From: Ignelater luminosus
Taxonomy: Eukaryota > Arthropoda > Insecta > Coleoptera > Elateridae
Length of the DNA: 64,000 nt
Direction: 5' to 3'
NCBI GenBank assembly: GCA_011009095.1
Contig: VTPC01090558.1
Coordinates: 1,115 to 65,114 of the forward strand
Below, in pieces: positions 25,950 to 37,362 of the stretch. A program made the position numbers and the translations under genes. The notes under the pieces were generated by a model. It was given only the letters and a program-made list of their open reading frames with translations. It was not told where the DNA came from and searched no databases. Each line of letters begins with the position of its first letter. The stretch's first letter is position 1.

Positions 25950-28630
25950 GTGGCCCGACCAACAAAGTTGACGTTGCCTGACCTTGCACCTATGCATACA
26001 AAGACTTCTTGCGATTTGTTCCTTTTATATATCTTTATTGTTGTTATTAGAAGGAATAAGAAATAAATTTGCACAGATTTATACCTGAAATGTGAATCTA
26101 CCTTATAATGAGTCTAGATCTTTTATAGAAAAAACGAAACTGATGAACTTTCTATGAATTTATTTGATGGCAATCGTAAGGCACTTACTTTTGCAGGAAA
26201 TAAATAAACAAGCTATAAACAATTTGTAAAAGATTTTCCTTTAAGAGTTAACAAATATTCTAGATTTAAAATTTTTTTACACGAGTTTCACATTTTTTAA
26301 AGTTCAAATGTATGTGGAGCATTTCAGATATTTATATCTTTCATTTATTAATCAGATGTTTAAATTAACTTCAATAAAATATTAGTGTTACTTACAGTTT
26401 TTTTAACTAGGACATTTTAATGAAAGTCAAATGCTTTAAAAGAAATAATTGCAAATAATTTAATGTCTACTTTCTTCTGATATAAAAGTATTGTGCGTTG
26501 TATTGATGCTGTGACTTAAAGTTTGTTCTCCATATACTAGATGCTCCTTACTGCATATGAACTTAATGATTTTAATTTTAAATTATATTATGCCAAGTAT
26601 TTGTTTTAAAAATCCCATCAAATACCTGAATTGAATTCAATAAACGGTATTTCTTTAAATATGAAAAGTATCGTATGTAAATGAACCAGGTATACTTATA
26701 GCAATAATGTGGATAAATCCGTAAATAGGATCTTGGTCTGCTATTACGCGAAATATTATGAAAATGTTACTGCCTGTACGCTGCTTTTTCCATTTTTTGC
26801 ACGCACTTTCTTAAACACCACAGCACCTTTTTTCACTTGTTTTGAAGGACCACAAATAAAAACAAAACTTTTCTAACTTAATATCAATTTTCTCCAATAT
26901 TTTGCAAAAAATATAATTATTAAATCTTAATTCCCTGGCATCGAATTAGTGAATGAAATCTTCACCACTGAATTTCTTCTTTATTTATGGAAAATCTTTT
27001 CATGTTATGGTACAAGTTCGTACGAAAATATTTCTTGCAAAACTATACTATCACGTAATACTTTTTGTTTTAAATCATTTTAACACTAGTAAAGCTTTTT
27101 CAAAGCTCTCAGTTCTAAACACGCAGTATATTGTGTTATTTAGCATTCTTTTCTACATTCTTTTGTGGCACATCTACAGCCTAAAGAATTCAGTTCAGGT
27201 TTTTAGTTATTATTTATTAACAATTTATAAAGCAAACTAATGAATTTCGGGATGCTGTCAGTTAAGATGCTAAACCAGAAATCTCACATGCTTCATTAAA
27301 CAAACATGTTTACTCACCTCATTCTAAAAAATTCTTTACCATAACATTTAGATCTGTTTAACAGTTTTATCTTGTGTGGTTGCTTATTTAGTCTGCATTC
27401 TACCGAGAATACTTTGACAAATCGTAAATCCTTTTCAGAAAGAGCTCCTTGTCGTGACTATACCGGGTCTATAGCTTACACATTTGCCTGTTAATCGCAA
27501 TGAAATTTGAAAACCTCAACTCTACTATCGTACTAAAAACAAAATCTTGCTAACGGCAACAATGTATCATTTCTGAAACATCCATAACTCTAAAGACAAC
27601 GAGGAAACCCTTGCCAGATTTATTTATTCTTAGTTTTTCTTAAAAGCAGCAGTTACTTACATCTGTAAAACTATAGTATGCTTATTCAAAAGTGTGTAGT
27701 ACTTAATTACAAACTGATACTCAATAATGAGAAGCTTTTCTAAAAGTTTCTAATAATATACGAAAATGTTTCATGTAACAAATACTTACCTATTTTTAGT
27801 AGCGAACAATCTACTGATATAACGTATCCAATTCCTTTACCCTCTCCGTATTAGCTTCTAACTTCAAGTTTAAAACCAGTCTATAAAATCAAATACTTCT
27901 CATATAGAACACAAGAAAACTCTACGAGTATGCAAAGTAAGTACGTAGTATTAAAGATTTCCAAAAGCAAGATCTGCAATTAATAAATTCGGCAACTTTG
28001 GGGCTATGAAATATCCTAACGATGAAACGTAAGACTTTTCAAAAGTTTCATGGCAACTATCCCCTACATAGGTAGATCCGTTTACTTGTTCTTATTATAT
28101 TGAATTCGTCCTGTACAAAGTATGTTTAGCATTATAAGATTCAGAATTGGTTGGATTTCAAAAAAGCATGATTCCACCGAATCTAACGTGCCTACTTCAG
28201 GTTTCCTTTTGCTGAATCTGGTAATGTGGTGGTTTTCTACAAGTTCTTTATGAATTCTCTACCGATCACAGATTCTGAGAAAAAGATGCTTTGCTGCTAA
28301 TAAACACTATTTTCTTTTCTCTCACAGTAATTTGATAAAAAAATAAAAATGAATATTCTTTCGCGAAAATTTGAATTTCGACTATTTTTGTGATTTTGAA
28401 CAACTTTTCTTAGTAACTTTTTAAGATAAAACTAGGCCTACTATTACTTTTCAATTTTTTGCATTTATTTTTGATTGCAGTAGGTTGGTAATTTTCAGTA
28501 AAATTATTTAAAAGTTTTAAGAAATTTTCTTTTAAGTGGTAGTATATTTGACCAAAATTTGAAATCGATCAGAAAATAAATAAGGCAGATACAGGGGTGT
28601 GAACTTGAAAAGTGAAACACACTGTACATA
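25950..28630. other. Intergenic AT-rich DNA
   Basis: No gene is supported. A 95-codon open frame at 26953-27240 encodes only a low-complexity hydrophobic peptide with no family resemblance. Confidence 0.45.
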
Positions 28631-29925
28631 ACACATCGTTCAATAAGTCCCGAGACTAACCCAGAGATGGTGCTAGTAGTACCAAACTAGCCACGTTTCC
28701 CTAGAGTGCGAACCTTCACATGAAACGTGTAAAAATTTCACGTCGATTGGACCACAAACAGCAGAGTTATAGAGGTTAGAGTAAAGTCACTTTGTAATTT
28801 GTTTGAAAAATGGAACAAAGCGAGTTTCGCGTGTTGATAAAACATTGTTTTTTAATGGGTAAAAACACCGTAGAAGCCCAGCAATGGCTTGAGAAACGTT
28901 ACCCGGACTTCTCTCCATCCAAATCAACGATTTGTCGTTGGTATGCTGAGTTTAAACGTGGTCGTACGGACACAAACGATGCGGAACGTTCGGGTAGGCC
29001 ATTGGAAGCCGTTACACCGGAAAATGTGAGTGAAGTATTCAAAATCGTAATGAAAAATCGCAAAGTAAAGGTCCGTGAGATTGCAGAAATGACACAGATA
29101 TCATCTGGAAGCGTATTTACAATCCTTCATGAAAAATTGAGCATGAAAAAGGTTTTTTCCAAGTGGGTGCCGCGATTGCTTTCAATGGAACAAAAACAGC
29201 AACGAATCGACGATTCAGAGAGCTGTTTATCGCTATTTACTCGCAATAAAAAGGATTTCCTGCGTCAATACGTGACCATGGATGAAACATAGATACATCA
29301 TTTCACTCCGGAGTCGAATCGGCAATCATCTGAGTGGCGCATGGCTGGCGAAAGCCGCCCAAAGCGTCCAAAAAACGCAGCAATCTGCTGGCAAAGTCAT
29401 GGCGTCTGTTTTTTTGGGATACACATGGCGTCATTTTCATTGACTACCTGGAAAAAGGTAAATCGATCAACAGTGATTATTAGATTGACTTGTTGGTACG
29501 TTTGAAGGAGGAGATCGCAGCAAAACGACCGCACATGAAGAAGAAAAAAATCCTTTTTCAGCAAGACAATGCACCATGCCACAAGTCCATGAAAACAATG
29601 GCAAAAATCTACGAGTTGGGCTTTGATTTGCTTCCCCACCCCCCGTATTCGCCAGATTTAGCCCCCAGCGACTACTGGCTCTTTGCTGATCTCAAAAAAA
29701 TGCTCCAGGGAAAAAAATTTGGCTCGAATGAGGAGGTCATTGCCGAAACTGAAGCCTATTTTGAAGCAAAGGATAAATCCTTCTATAAACATGGTATAGA
29801 AATGTTGGAAAGGCGTTGGAAAAATTGTATCACTCTAAAAGGAGATTATATTGATGGATAAAAATGATTTTTGAAAAAAAAATGTTGTTTTCGTTGTTAG
29901 TCTCGGGACTTATTGAACGATGTGT
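28631..29925 (+). mobile_element. Mariner transposon (copy 1, inactivated)
   Basis: The element is 1295 bp with perfect 30-bp terminal inverted repeats (28631-28660 and 29896-29925; outer end ACACATCGTTCAATAAGTCC), flanked by TA at 28629-28630 and 29926-29927. Size, TIRs and TA target are standard for mariner. The perfect TIRs suggest a fairly recent insertion despite the broken transposase. Confidence 0.95.
28810..29861 (+). pseudogene. Mariner transposase, DD34D, broken
   Basis: The N-terminal half (28810-29292) holds the paired HTH DNA-binding region and the first catalytic Asp in VTMDET. It ends at an in-frame TAG where the family usually has Trp of the WIHH motif. After a frame disturbance the C-terminal part resumes at 29490-29861, with QQDNAPCH, then YSPDLAPSDYW, i.e. 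34 residues between the second and third catalytic Asp. It therefore cannot make an active transposase as it stands. Confidence 0.9.
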
Positions 29926-30429
29926 TATATGGTATAACGCATGCGCAGTCATTGTTTTCTAGGTTAGAGATTGAATGACTTCAAAACTTTTACAAACACC
30001 GACAATGACATGGCACTATACCAATAGTTACTAATCACGTTGTTTTAAATACTTCTTTATATCTCGGTACTTGTGTACGGTATATACAAGGTTATTCACG
30101 AGTGATGACGTCTCTTGATAAAAGTGATAAGCATTTGTTTTGTCAATGCCCAAATACATAAGAGCGAGCGAATGGAAATAATATTTTACATGAGTAGAAA
30201 TGAGATGGCACGTACCAGCAAAGTTTTACTGACCAACTCGTTAGCATATTTTAATTACAACAATCACTCTAAAACTGCTGTAATTGGTTCATTTCCAAAA
30301 ATTACAGTCATTTGATTGGCCGTTTGTAAATGAATGGAAAAAAAATATCAAAAGACAAATTGTTAACCTTATAATTTGTGTTTATCCGAACGTTAATTGT
30401 AAATAAAATGCATCAATAATTCTTTAATT
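29926..30429. other. Spacer between mariner copy 1 and the Copia element
   Basis: AT-rich, no gene seen. The last five bases, TAATT (30425-30429), are one copy of the Copia target-site duplication. Confidence 0.5.
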
Positions 30430-30637
30430 TGTTGAAATAATAAAATGCAAAAGTGTGTTAAACGTTTATTGTTAATAGAAAATAAGTAAAGAGGTCCTTC
30501 CTCTTTGCATGTACAGAACTGACTGCATGCAAAAGCAATAAAATTACAAGCAAAGCGACGGAGATTTTAATGACCGTGTGGTCTATTTTTAAAAACTAAC
30601 AAATACTTAAATACAATATTTTTCTGCATTTCCAACA
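30430..30637 (-). repeat. 3' LTR of the Copia element
   Basis: Starts TGTTGAAATAATA and ends TTTCCAACA in plus orientation. It is preceded, on the coding strand, by the purine-rich AAGTGGGAG tract at about 30638-30646. Confidence 0.93.
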
Positions 30638-30705
30638 CTCCCACTTATTTGTGGTTTTACAATACAATATAAAATCAAAAGAAACGCAAAGAAATTACAA
30701 ACAAT

Positions 30706-31943
30706 CTAATACAAGTTTAATTTCTCAAGCATTTTATTTAAGATAGTTTTTGTTAGCGGTTTTGTCACCATATCGGCTAGTTGTTCACTTGATTTCACGA
30801 AATTTACGGAAATATTGCCCTTTTCACATTCATCCCGCACAAAATGTAGTTTCACATCTATATGCTTTGTTCGACTGTGGAGTTGTTGCGCTTGAGTCAG
30901 TTTAGTCGCTGACTGGTTATCGAGTTTGATGTTTATTGTCGTAGCTTCGATACTTAATCCTTGAAGAAAAGACCTTAACCACAAGGCCTCTCGTACGCCA
31001 AGAGCTAGGGCGATGTATTCCGCTTCCGTTGTTGACTGAGCTACCACCGTTTGCTTTTGACTCTTCCATGTCACAGGTCCGTTTGCCATGACAAAAATGT
31101 ACTCGCTAGTTGACTTCCTGGTGTCTGCACATCCGGCATAATCTGCATCGGTGTATCCGGTAGCTTCAATTTTTCCTGTTTTTGAATACGTGATTTTATA
31201 ATGGAGCGTCTGCTTCAAGTATCGAAAAATTCTCTTCACAGCTTGCCAGTGTTCGAGGCTCCAATTATTGAGATAGACATTTTTTACGGCGAAAGAAATG
31301 TCGGGTCGACTGGATGTGGCTAGAAAAATGAGTGACCCTACGGCTTCGCAGTACGGTTTTCTCAAATTACCCTCTCCATTTTCAGGGGCTGAAGTTAAAC
31401 ATATACCAGGTTCCACTGGAACAGATAGTGGTTTTGCATGAGTCATTTTAAATTTATCAAGCACTTTTGTAGTATATGCCTGCTGATGAATAGAGATTGT
31501 TCCTTCATATATATTTTGCTCAATTTGAAGTCCAACAAACTGTAAATTTGTATTGTCCCGATTCACTGTTATTTTAAATATTTGCTGCAATTTACTTATT
31601 AGTTCATCAATTGCGCTGCTTGACTTAGACATTAAAATAATAATAGCCAAATAAATTTCTGAATTCACGAAACGGCCAACAAACACGCACTGGTCACTCT
31701 TCAATTGTTTAAATTCGTATTGATCCAAGAAGGAAACAAATTTGTGGTTCCAACACCTAGGCGACTGTTTTAATCCATTCAGACTCTTGCTCAATTTACA
31801 CACCTGGTCCGGCTTTTTCTTGTTTTCAAATCCTTTTGGTTGTTTCATGTAAACGTTCTCAAATAAATCACCGTACAGAAACGCGGTTTGCACATCAAAA
31901 TTTGCTATTCGTAAGTCTTTCTCTGCAGCTAGTGGAAGTAGAT
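30706..31943 (-). pseudogene. Copia reverse transcriptase C-part and RNase H
   Basis: Open from the gap to a TAG at 30706. The RT region shows the Copia motif DVQTAFLYGDL and then LNGLKQSPRCWN. Where Copia elements carry the catalytic YVDD box, the sequence runs straight from EIYLAI to ILMSKSSS, so the two catalytic aspartates are missing through a small in-frame deletion. The Copia-type RNase H follows with YTDADYAGC, RKSTS and TEAEYIAL motifs. The protein is catalytically dead for RT even if the rest is intact. Confidence 0.9.
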
Positions 31944-32309
31944 NNNNNNNNNNNNNNNNNNNNNNNNNNNNNNNNNNNNNNNNNNNNNNNNNNNNNNNNN
32001 NNNNNNNNNNNNNNNNNNNNNNNNNNNNNNNNNNNNNNNNNNNNNNNNNNNNNNNNNNNNNNNNNNNNNNNNNNNNNNNNNNNNNNNNNNNNNNNNNNNN
32101 NNNNNNNNNNNNNNNNNNNNNNNNNNNNNNNNNNNNNNNNNNNNNNNNNNNNNNNNNNNNNNNNNNNNNNNNNNNNNNNNNNNNNNNNNNNNNNNNNNNN
32201 NNNNNNNNNNNNNNNNNNNNNNNNNNNNNNNNNNNNNNNNNNNNNNNNNNNNNNNNNNNNNNNNNNNNNNNNNNNNNNNNNNNNNNNNNNNNNNNNNNNN
32301 NNNNNNNNN
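31944..32309. other. Assembly gap (366 N)
   Basis: Unknown bases inside Copia pol. The flanks are protease on the right and mid-RT on the left. Integrase and the N-terminal RT of a Copia polyprotein need well over 2 kb, so the N length probably does not reflect the true distance unless this copy is internally deleted. Confidence 0.95.
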
Positions 32310-32729
32310 GTTGCATTCTGGTGCACTCTTGACTTTAAACTTCATCACCCACAAATTATTGCTTCGTGTACCGACGCACGACACTTTTCCGTCACTATCG
32401 CGAAACTCACAATGATTTTTATACGAATGATGAGTAAAATTTCTGTCTGTCATTACTCCCACTGAAAACAAGCATTGGCTGAGTTCTGGAATGTATAGGA
32501 CATTATACATTGTTCGGTTTTGCCATTGATCGTCAGTAAGGGCTTGAATTTCAATGATTCCACTTCCTTTTGCAGCTATCACTTTATCATTTGCAATCTT
32601 GACATGTATGGGTTGATCAAGTGGCTCTAGTTTTGAAAACCATTCCTTATGACAGGTCATATGCATGCTTGCACCTGAATCACAAATCCATTCAGTTGGT
32701 TTTACATCAGAACTTGCTGAACACAAGGA
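32310..32729 (-). pseudogene. Copia pol N-terminal part (protease)
   Basis: Continues in the same frame as gag after one TAG. It contains the aspartic protease active-site motif DSGASMHMT and the downstream LYIPELSQCLFSVG segment typical of the Copia protease to pre-integrase region. It is cut off by the gap. Confidence 0.85.
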
Positions 32730-33227
32730 CTAAATATCACAAATATAGGCGGAATTACCACTGAACGATCCACTTGCATCGGCTATTCTCTTCCTGCATT
32801 CACGTGACCAGTGACCTTTCTGTTTGCAGTAATTACAACTAGTGGTTTTCTTCAATTCCTTAATATTCTTGCTTTTCTTGCTTTTCTTGAAGCTAGCGGC
32901 TTCTAACTTACTTTGTAAAGCTTTAACTTCTAGAGCAAGTCGAGACGATTCAGTATCTTCATTCATGATTCTTAATTCTTCTTTTAATAATCTTGCTGTG
33001 AGGTTCTCAAAAGTTTGATACTCACTGGAAACGGAGTCCCACGCTGTTCGAAATGCATTATATTTCGACGGCAAGCTATTAACTACTTTAGAACAAATAG
33101 CGCTGTTGCTAATGTTTTCATCTACATCTTTGAGTTGTTTTACTAGCAATTCGATAGCTGAAATGTGCTCTGCAATTTTTGCGTCAAATTTGGGAACATT
33201 GGCAGTTTCAGATCTCGTTGTAGCCAT
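32730..33227 (-). pseudogene. Copia gag (UBN2-type) with zinc knuckle
   Basis: About 165 codons starting MATTRSE. It holds a gag UBN2-like helical region (SALPSKYNAF-like SLPSKYNAFRTAWDS), a Lys-rich linker and a CX2CX4HX4C zinc knuckle (CNYCKQKGHWSREC). Copia gags normally have roughly 100 more residues between the starting VPKFD motif and the HISAIE region, so an internal in-frame deletion is likely. A TAG at 32730-32732 separates it from the in-frame protease. Confidence 0.85.
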
Positions 33228-33240
33228 TATTAACACTCAG

Positions 33241-33420
33241 TATATTATATTTATACGACTCGAACGTAATTTTAAATATACGCACTACACGACTCGAATG
33301 CGTCTTTTTTGTTTTAAACACACTATTGCACAAAGAATTACACGACTTGAACGCGATTTTAAATATACACAATACACGATCGAACGCGTCTTTAACTTTT
33401 CAGTGTCCTACGTATACTGG
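33241..33420. repeat. Copia leader with degenerate ACGACTCGAACG repeats
   Basis: The untranslated leader holds four spaced variants of ACGACTCGAACGCG, near 33256, 33287, 33342 and 33377. Most are followed by TTTTAAATATACrelated sequence. A packaging or promoter role is possible but unproven. Confidence 0.6.
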
Positions 33421-33430
33421 GTCCATAACC
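33411..33430 (-). other. Copia primer binding site
   Basis: Directly after the 5' LTR the coding strand reads GGTTATGGACCCAGTATACG. Apart from a few changes this resembles the binding site known from Drosophila copia, which is primed by an internal half-fragment of initiator tRNA-Met rather than the tRNA 3' end. Confidence 0.7.
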
Positions 33431-33638
33431 TGTTGAAATAATAAAATCCAAAAGTGTGTTAAACGTTTATTGTTAATAGAAAATAAATAAAGAGGTCCTT
33501 CCTCTTTGCATGTACAGAATTGACTGCCTGCAAAAGCAATAAAATTACAAGCAAACCGACGGAGATTTTAATGACCGTGTGGTCTATTTTTAAAAACTAA
33601 CAAATACTTAAATACAATATTTTTCTGCATTTCCAACA
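33431..33638 (-). repeat. 5' LTR of the Copia element
   Basis: Same length as the other LTR (208 bp) and colinear without indels. It is followed at 33639-33643 by the TAATT target duplication. Confidence 0.93.
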
Positions 33639-33878
33639 TAATTGTCTGAAATTCTGTACTACCTGAATGTTACCCTTTTAAAAAAGATTATTTTACTCTG
33701 TCAGGTAAAAAGGGATCCACTGCATTGTAGTTGCAGTCAAGTTTATGCGTAAATAATTCGTCATGTCATAAATAACCTCTCTATATCCTAATGACATTAC
33801 TAGAGTAGCCCAGATATTTACTGAACTTCTATAGATAAATTAAGATGATCCAGTCTGTATATGATATCGACTTAGTTT

Positions 33879-35292
33879 TTAACAAGGAGCATGCATGAGG
33901 TGTACCTCACCGATTTTTTTAAACTTGGTGTAGTGTCCGCCAAAAAGTCTGCACCATATGGAAAAAATAACTTATGAAAAAAATTTTTTCGGTATCAGGT
34001 TTTGTTTGCACCAGAATCAAAAATGACCTAATCAAAAGTAATCATGCGGTCTTCATTACCTGTCAAATTTGAGATTTTTAAAAAAAATTTCCAAAAAATG
34101 GATTTATTTGACCGAATTTTGAAAAAAGTCATGAGAAAATGCAAAATGCAATTTTGTATCCGTATGCAAATCTTCAAAAGCCTACCACGTTTTTCATATT
34201 TTGCCCTTTATTTCGCTGTTCCTTATTTGGGTGGAGGCATTGTTAGCAAAAGTTTTTGTAAATGTTTACTTGGAAGATAAGATAAGATATGCAATGCACA
34301 CCCTGATTACAAATTGGATTTGTGTGTTTATCTGTATGAAGCAGATAAACTTTGCATCATGTGTGCTACTTTACCAAAGCTCCATTTTTATTTTTTACCT
34401 AAAAATAAGGAAAAGAAGATTATTTAGGCTGTAAAATGAGTATTGTGAAATATGTATCTAATCAATAAGTGTTTTGAATTAAATTGGATCGACTTTTATT
34501 GATTAACAGATAAGGAAAAGCAAAATAAAGGGCAAAATATGAAAATCGTGGTAGTATTTTGGAAACATTGTTTTTTTATGACTTTTTCCAAAATTCGGTT
34601 AAATAAGCCCATTTTTCCAACATTTTTCCTAAAAATGTCAAATTTGACAGGTAATGACAACCACATGATTACTTTTGATTAAGTCATTTTTGGTTTTGAA
34701 CCAAGTAAAACCTGACGCCGGAAACAAAAATTTCATAAGTCATTCAATAAAAATTTTTCCTCTCTGGTACAGACTTTTTGGCGAACACTGTATAAGTAGT
34801 ATGGGTCAAAACATTAGACACGTATTTTTCTGTATCGGCTGAGCTTGCATCATATTTTACATTAAAAATGGTAATCAAAATTCGTTAAAAGGCAAATTTC
34901 TGAAAATCTGTTTTCGTCGAACGAATGCGAATTTCAAAAAACAAAAATATCTCTAACTCTTAAAATGACATAGTAAGTAATCTCAAACAAAACAGCAAAA
35001 AAAATAAAAAGTATAAAAAAGGGATGGTTTTCGGGGGATGGGAGTTGAGGGTGAACGTAAAGAAAAAAAAGTGATTAAACTTTACCGTTTGAACCATTTC
35101 GATATCTACTGCCGTTTGGAAGTTACAGGGCTTTAAATAAGATTTACCAGATTTTCGAGGGTGGTTCTCACCCCCTTAACATCGAACTCAGCCGATGCAA
35201 AAAAACACGTGTCTAAAGTTTTGACTCGCACTACTTATATACCAAGTTTCATAAAAATTGGTGAGGTACACCTGGTGCATGTCCCTTGTTAA
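33879..35292. mobile_element. Palindromic TTAA-flanked element (outer, element A)
   Basis: The ends TTAACAAGGAGCATGC (from 33879) and GCATGTCCCTTGTTAA (to 35292) are inverted. The arms continue with GGTGTACCTCACC and then, after an interruption, with TAGTATGGGTCAAAAC, TTAGACACG and CGGCTGAG near 34800-34850, mirrored at 35188-35250. Without the inner insertion it is about 555 bp with arms of about 115 bp. TTAA at both ends fits a piggyBac-type target, but the termini are not classic CCC. It is non-coding. Confidence 0.7.
33933..34790. mobile_element. Tc1-like palindromic MITE inserted in element A
   Basis: The TIRs GTGTCCGCCAAAAAGTCTGC (from 33933) and its inverted match ending in GAACACTG at 34790 are flanked by TA (33931-33932, 34791-34792). 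The CAGTG-type terminus and TA target indicate Tc1/mariner mobilisation. The arms reach about 300 bp each, so nearly the whole 858 bp can fold back. There is no transposase. Confidence 0.75.
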
Positions 35293-35728
35293 TCGTTTTT
35301 TATTCTAAAATTACTTTAGAACCCGCGTCTTCGCAGCTGATTTTTACTTCCTTAAAATACATAAAGTTGTTTCTCTTCTTACAACATAAATTCACAGCAG
35401 ACCACATGGGATAACATTTTCAGATTTCAAGATGACTAAAAAAAACTTGAACATTGTTCAGCTAACTTTGAACATTGAATTTTGCATTGAAATCATACTA
35501 AAAAATTGCAATAACTATGATATTGCATAATGTTTAAAAGACTATTTCGTGAGCAGGACCGGCGCTAGGGTTTTGGCCGCCCCTGGGCAAAATTTATTCG
35601 GTTACCCTAGATTCTAAATAAATCTAGATCTTACTATTTTGTCTGCGAGGCTGTCTAGTAGACTGCATTTTTAAAAGAAAACAATAACACTAGTAAAGTG
35701 ACCCTTCGGCTTGGCAACTTTTATCTTA

Positions 35729-35800
35729 TTTAACCGGCTTCGTATCTCTTATCCTTTACGAGATTCCAATGGGGAACCTCGACTTTTGGACACACTTATC
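35729..35800. repeat. Fragment of the 18.7-19.5 kb palindromic repeat family
   Basis: The segment with CTTCGTATCTCTTA, a CGAGAT(T/C)CCAAT block and GGACACACT is alignable to 19475-19545. It lies inside the hAT relic, near its 3' end. Confidence 0.6.
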
Positions 35801-35851
35801 AGATCTTTTTTAACTGCATGTCCTTCGAGTTACGCACTCCGTGTGTCGCGG

Positions 35852-37362
35852 TCAAGAAGAATCCAAATAAATCATCCAGAAGGAGCTTATTAAATCTGTA
35901 CCTCCCTTGTCTTCATTGCAAATTGCAAATGTATCAGTAACGAAGTCAAAATCAGTCTTCGCAGCTTCTTCCCTTTCAATACTCAGTATAACAAGATCGC
36001 ATAATCGATTTTGACCCATGGAGGCTCTCAGATAATTTAAAATTAATTTTAATTTGCTGAATGATCTCACAGCTAGTAATGGATATTGCAGTTGTTAACC
36101 TTACTTGGATCGTTATATGAAGATTTGAAAATACTCTCTCATCTCCATATTTCACAATAAATTGCAGAACTTCTTCAGGTTTTGATATTTTAATGCTGGT
36201 CCGGTTTGTAAGCAACATTCTAAAGTCCAAAATGTCTTCTTATAGTTGTTGACCATCAACATCGCAGTTGTAAACATTTTCCAAATTTTTGCATTTTAGT
36301 TTTAAGACATCACTGCCACTGCTGTGAGACAATGCTTCAACGTCAAGTAGAAACCCAAACTTCTTGTCCTTTTCATGCAAACGAGTGAACCTAGTAGGAA
36401 GACCGTCAATTGTTCCCTTCATGACTCTTTCAATTTCCTGTTTAGCTGTTAATCCGGCATCAGTTGACGTTTCACGAGTCATTCTTTTCTTTCGTCTTGG
36501 TTGTTTTTCGGTTTTAACATCCTAATCTTGACAGTCTAAATTCAACTTCTAGAGCTTCAGTTACCAAAGTTTCTCTTTCAACGTAAAAACGGTCTCTGAG
36601 AGCTTTCAAATCTGAAAGTCCATGCTCGGATCTTGCAGTCTCTTTTGAACCCATTCAATAGGAATGAGTACTTTATTCCAAAAACCTAGTCAGAAAATCG
36701 TGACTTAACATACGGTTGTACAACTGTCTAGCTTCACTTCTTGGTTCACTAGTCTCAAATGTATCGTCCATCACGACCTGGAGAACTTGAAGTATATCGT
36801 CAAGGTAGTTATTTGTGGGCTTCACAGCTTCTACCCTTGCACTCCATCTTGTTATAGACTCCGACTAAGAACTGTAGGCACAGTGTTTTTGAGTTCTTCC
36901 CAGCGTTGGGTTGATGAAGAAAAAAATACGTAGAGAGCTTGAATTGTTCCAAAAAATGTTACTATTATTGCGTTCTGTTTGGCTGCGTATACTCCAACCA
37001 AGTTGAGTGAAGGGTTATCACAGTTCACATACACTGCCAGATAGTTCTCATTTATTCTTTCCTGAACACCACTTTTGTGTCCAGCCATCACAGCAGCATT
37101 ATCATAGCACTGTGACCGACAATTCTGTAAGTCTATTTTATCCTTCTCTGACTGGTTCAAGATGATCTCAACTAAGTTCTTAGCATCTTTTAGGTTTGTC
37201 TGAATAAAACCAAGGAAGGATTATGTAATACGAACTGTTTATTTTTTCAAAATCGACTTCCACATATCTTATTATTTTTGAAACTTGCTCGCTATGTGTC
37301 TGATCAGGAGTTGAATCAAACATGAGACCAAAGTACTTAGCTTTAGGAATTTTTACGCTCAA
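35852..37362 (-). pseudogene. hAT transposase (ZMYM/DUF4371-like), degenerate
   Basis: The open pieces, in N-to-C order, are 37180-37362 (KYFGLMFDSTPDQTHSEQ), 36852-37160 (CRSQCYDNAAVMAG, then FFGTIQALYVFFS), 36240-36482 and 35852-36070 (a C-terminal LILNYLRASMGQNRL segment like the hAT dimerisation region). These match the transposon-derived DUF4371/ZMYM-type hAT proteins as I know them. Multiple frame breaks and stops separate the pieces. Confidence 0.8.

Larger units (their letters stand above)
30430..33638 (-). mobile_element. Copia LTR retrotransposon, with assembly gap
   Basis: Bounded by two 208-bp direct LTRs (30430-30637 and 33431-33638; ends TGTTG...CAACA) and a 5-bp duplication TAATT at 30425-30429 and 33639-33643. 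I count five differences between the LTRs (about 2.4%). Read on the minus strand the order is 5' LTR, primer binding site, gag, protease, gap, reverse transcriptase/RNase H, polypurine tract (AAGTGGGAG) and 3' LTR. Integrase and the start of RT are absent, presumably hidden in the 366-N gap (31944-32309), so the true length should exceed 3.2 kb. Confidence 0.95.

Noticed and set aside
26953-27240. 95-codon hydrophobic open frame
   Set aside because: Low-complexity Phe/Leu/Tyr translation expected from T-rich DNA; no other support.
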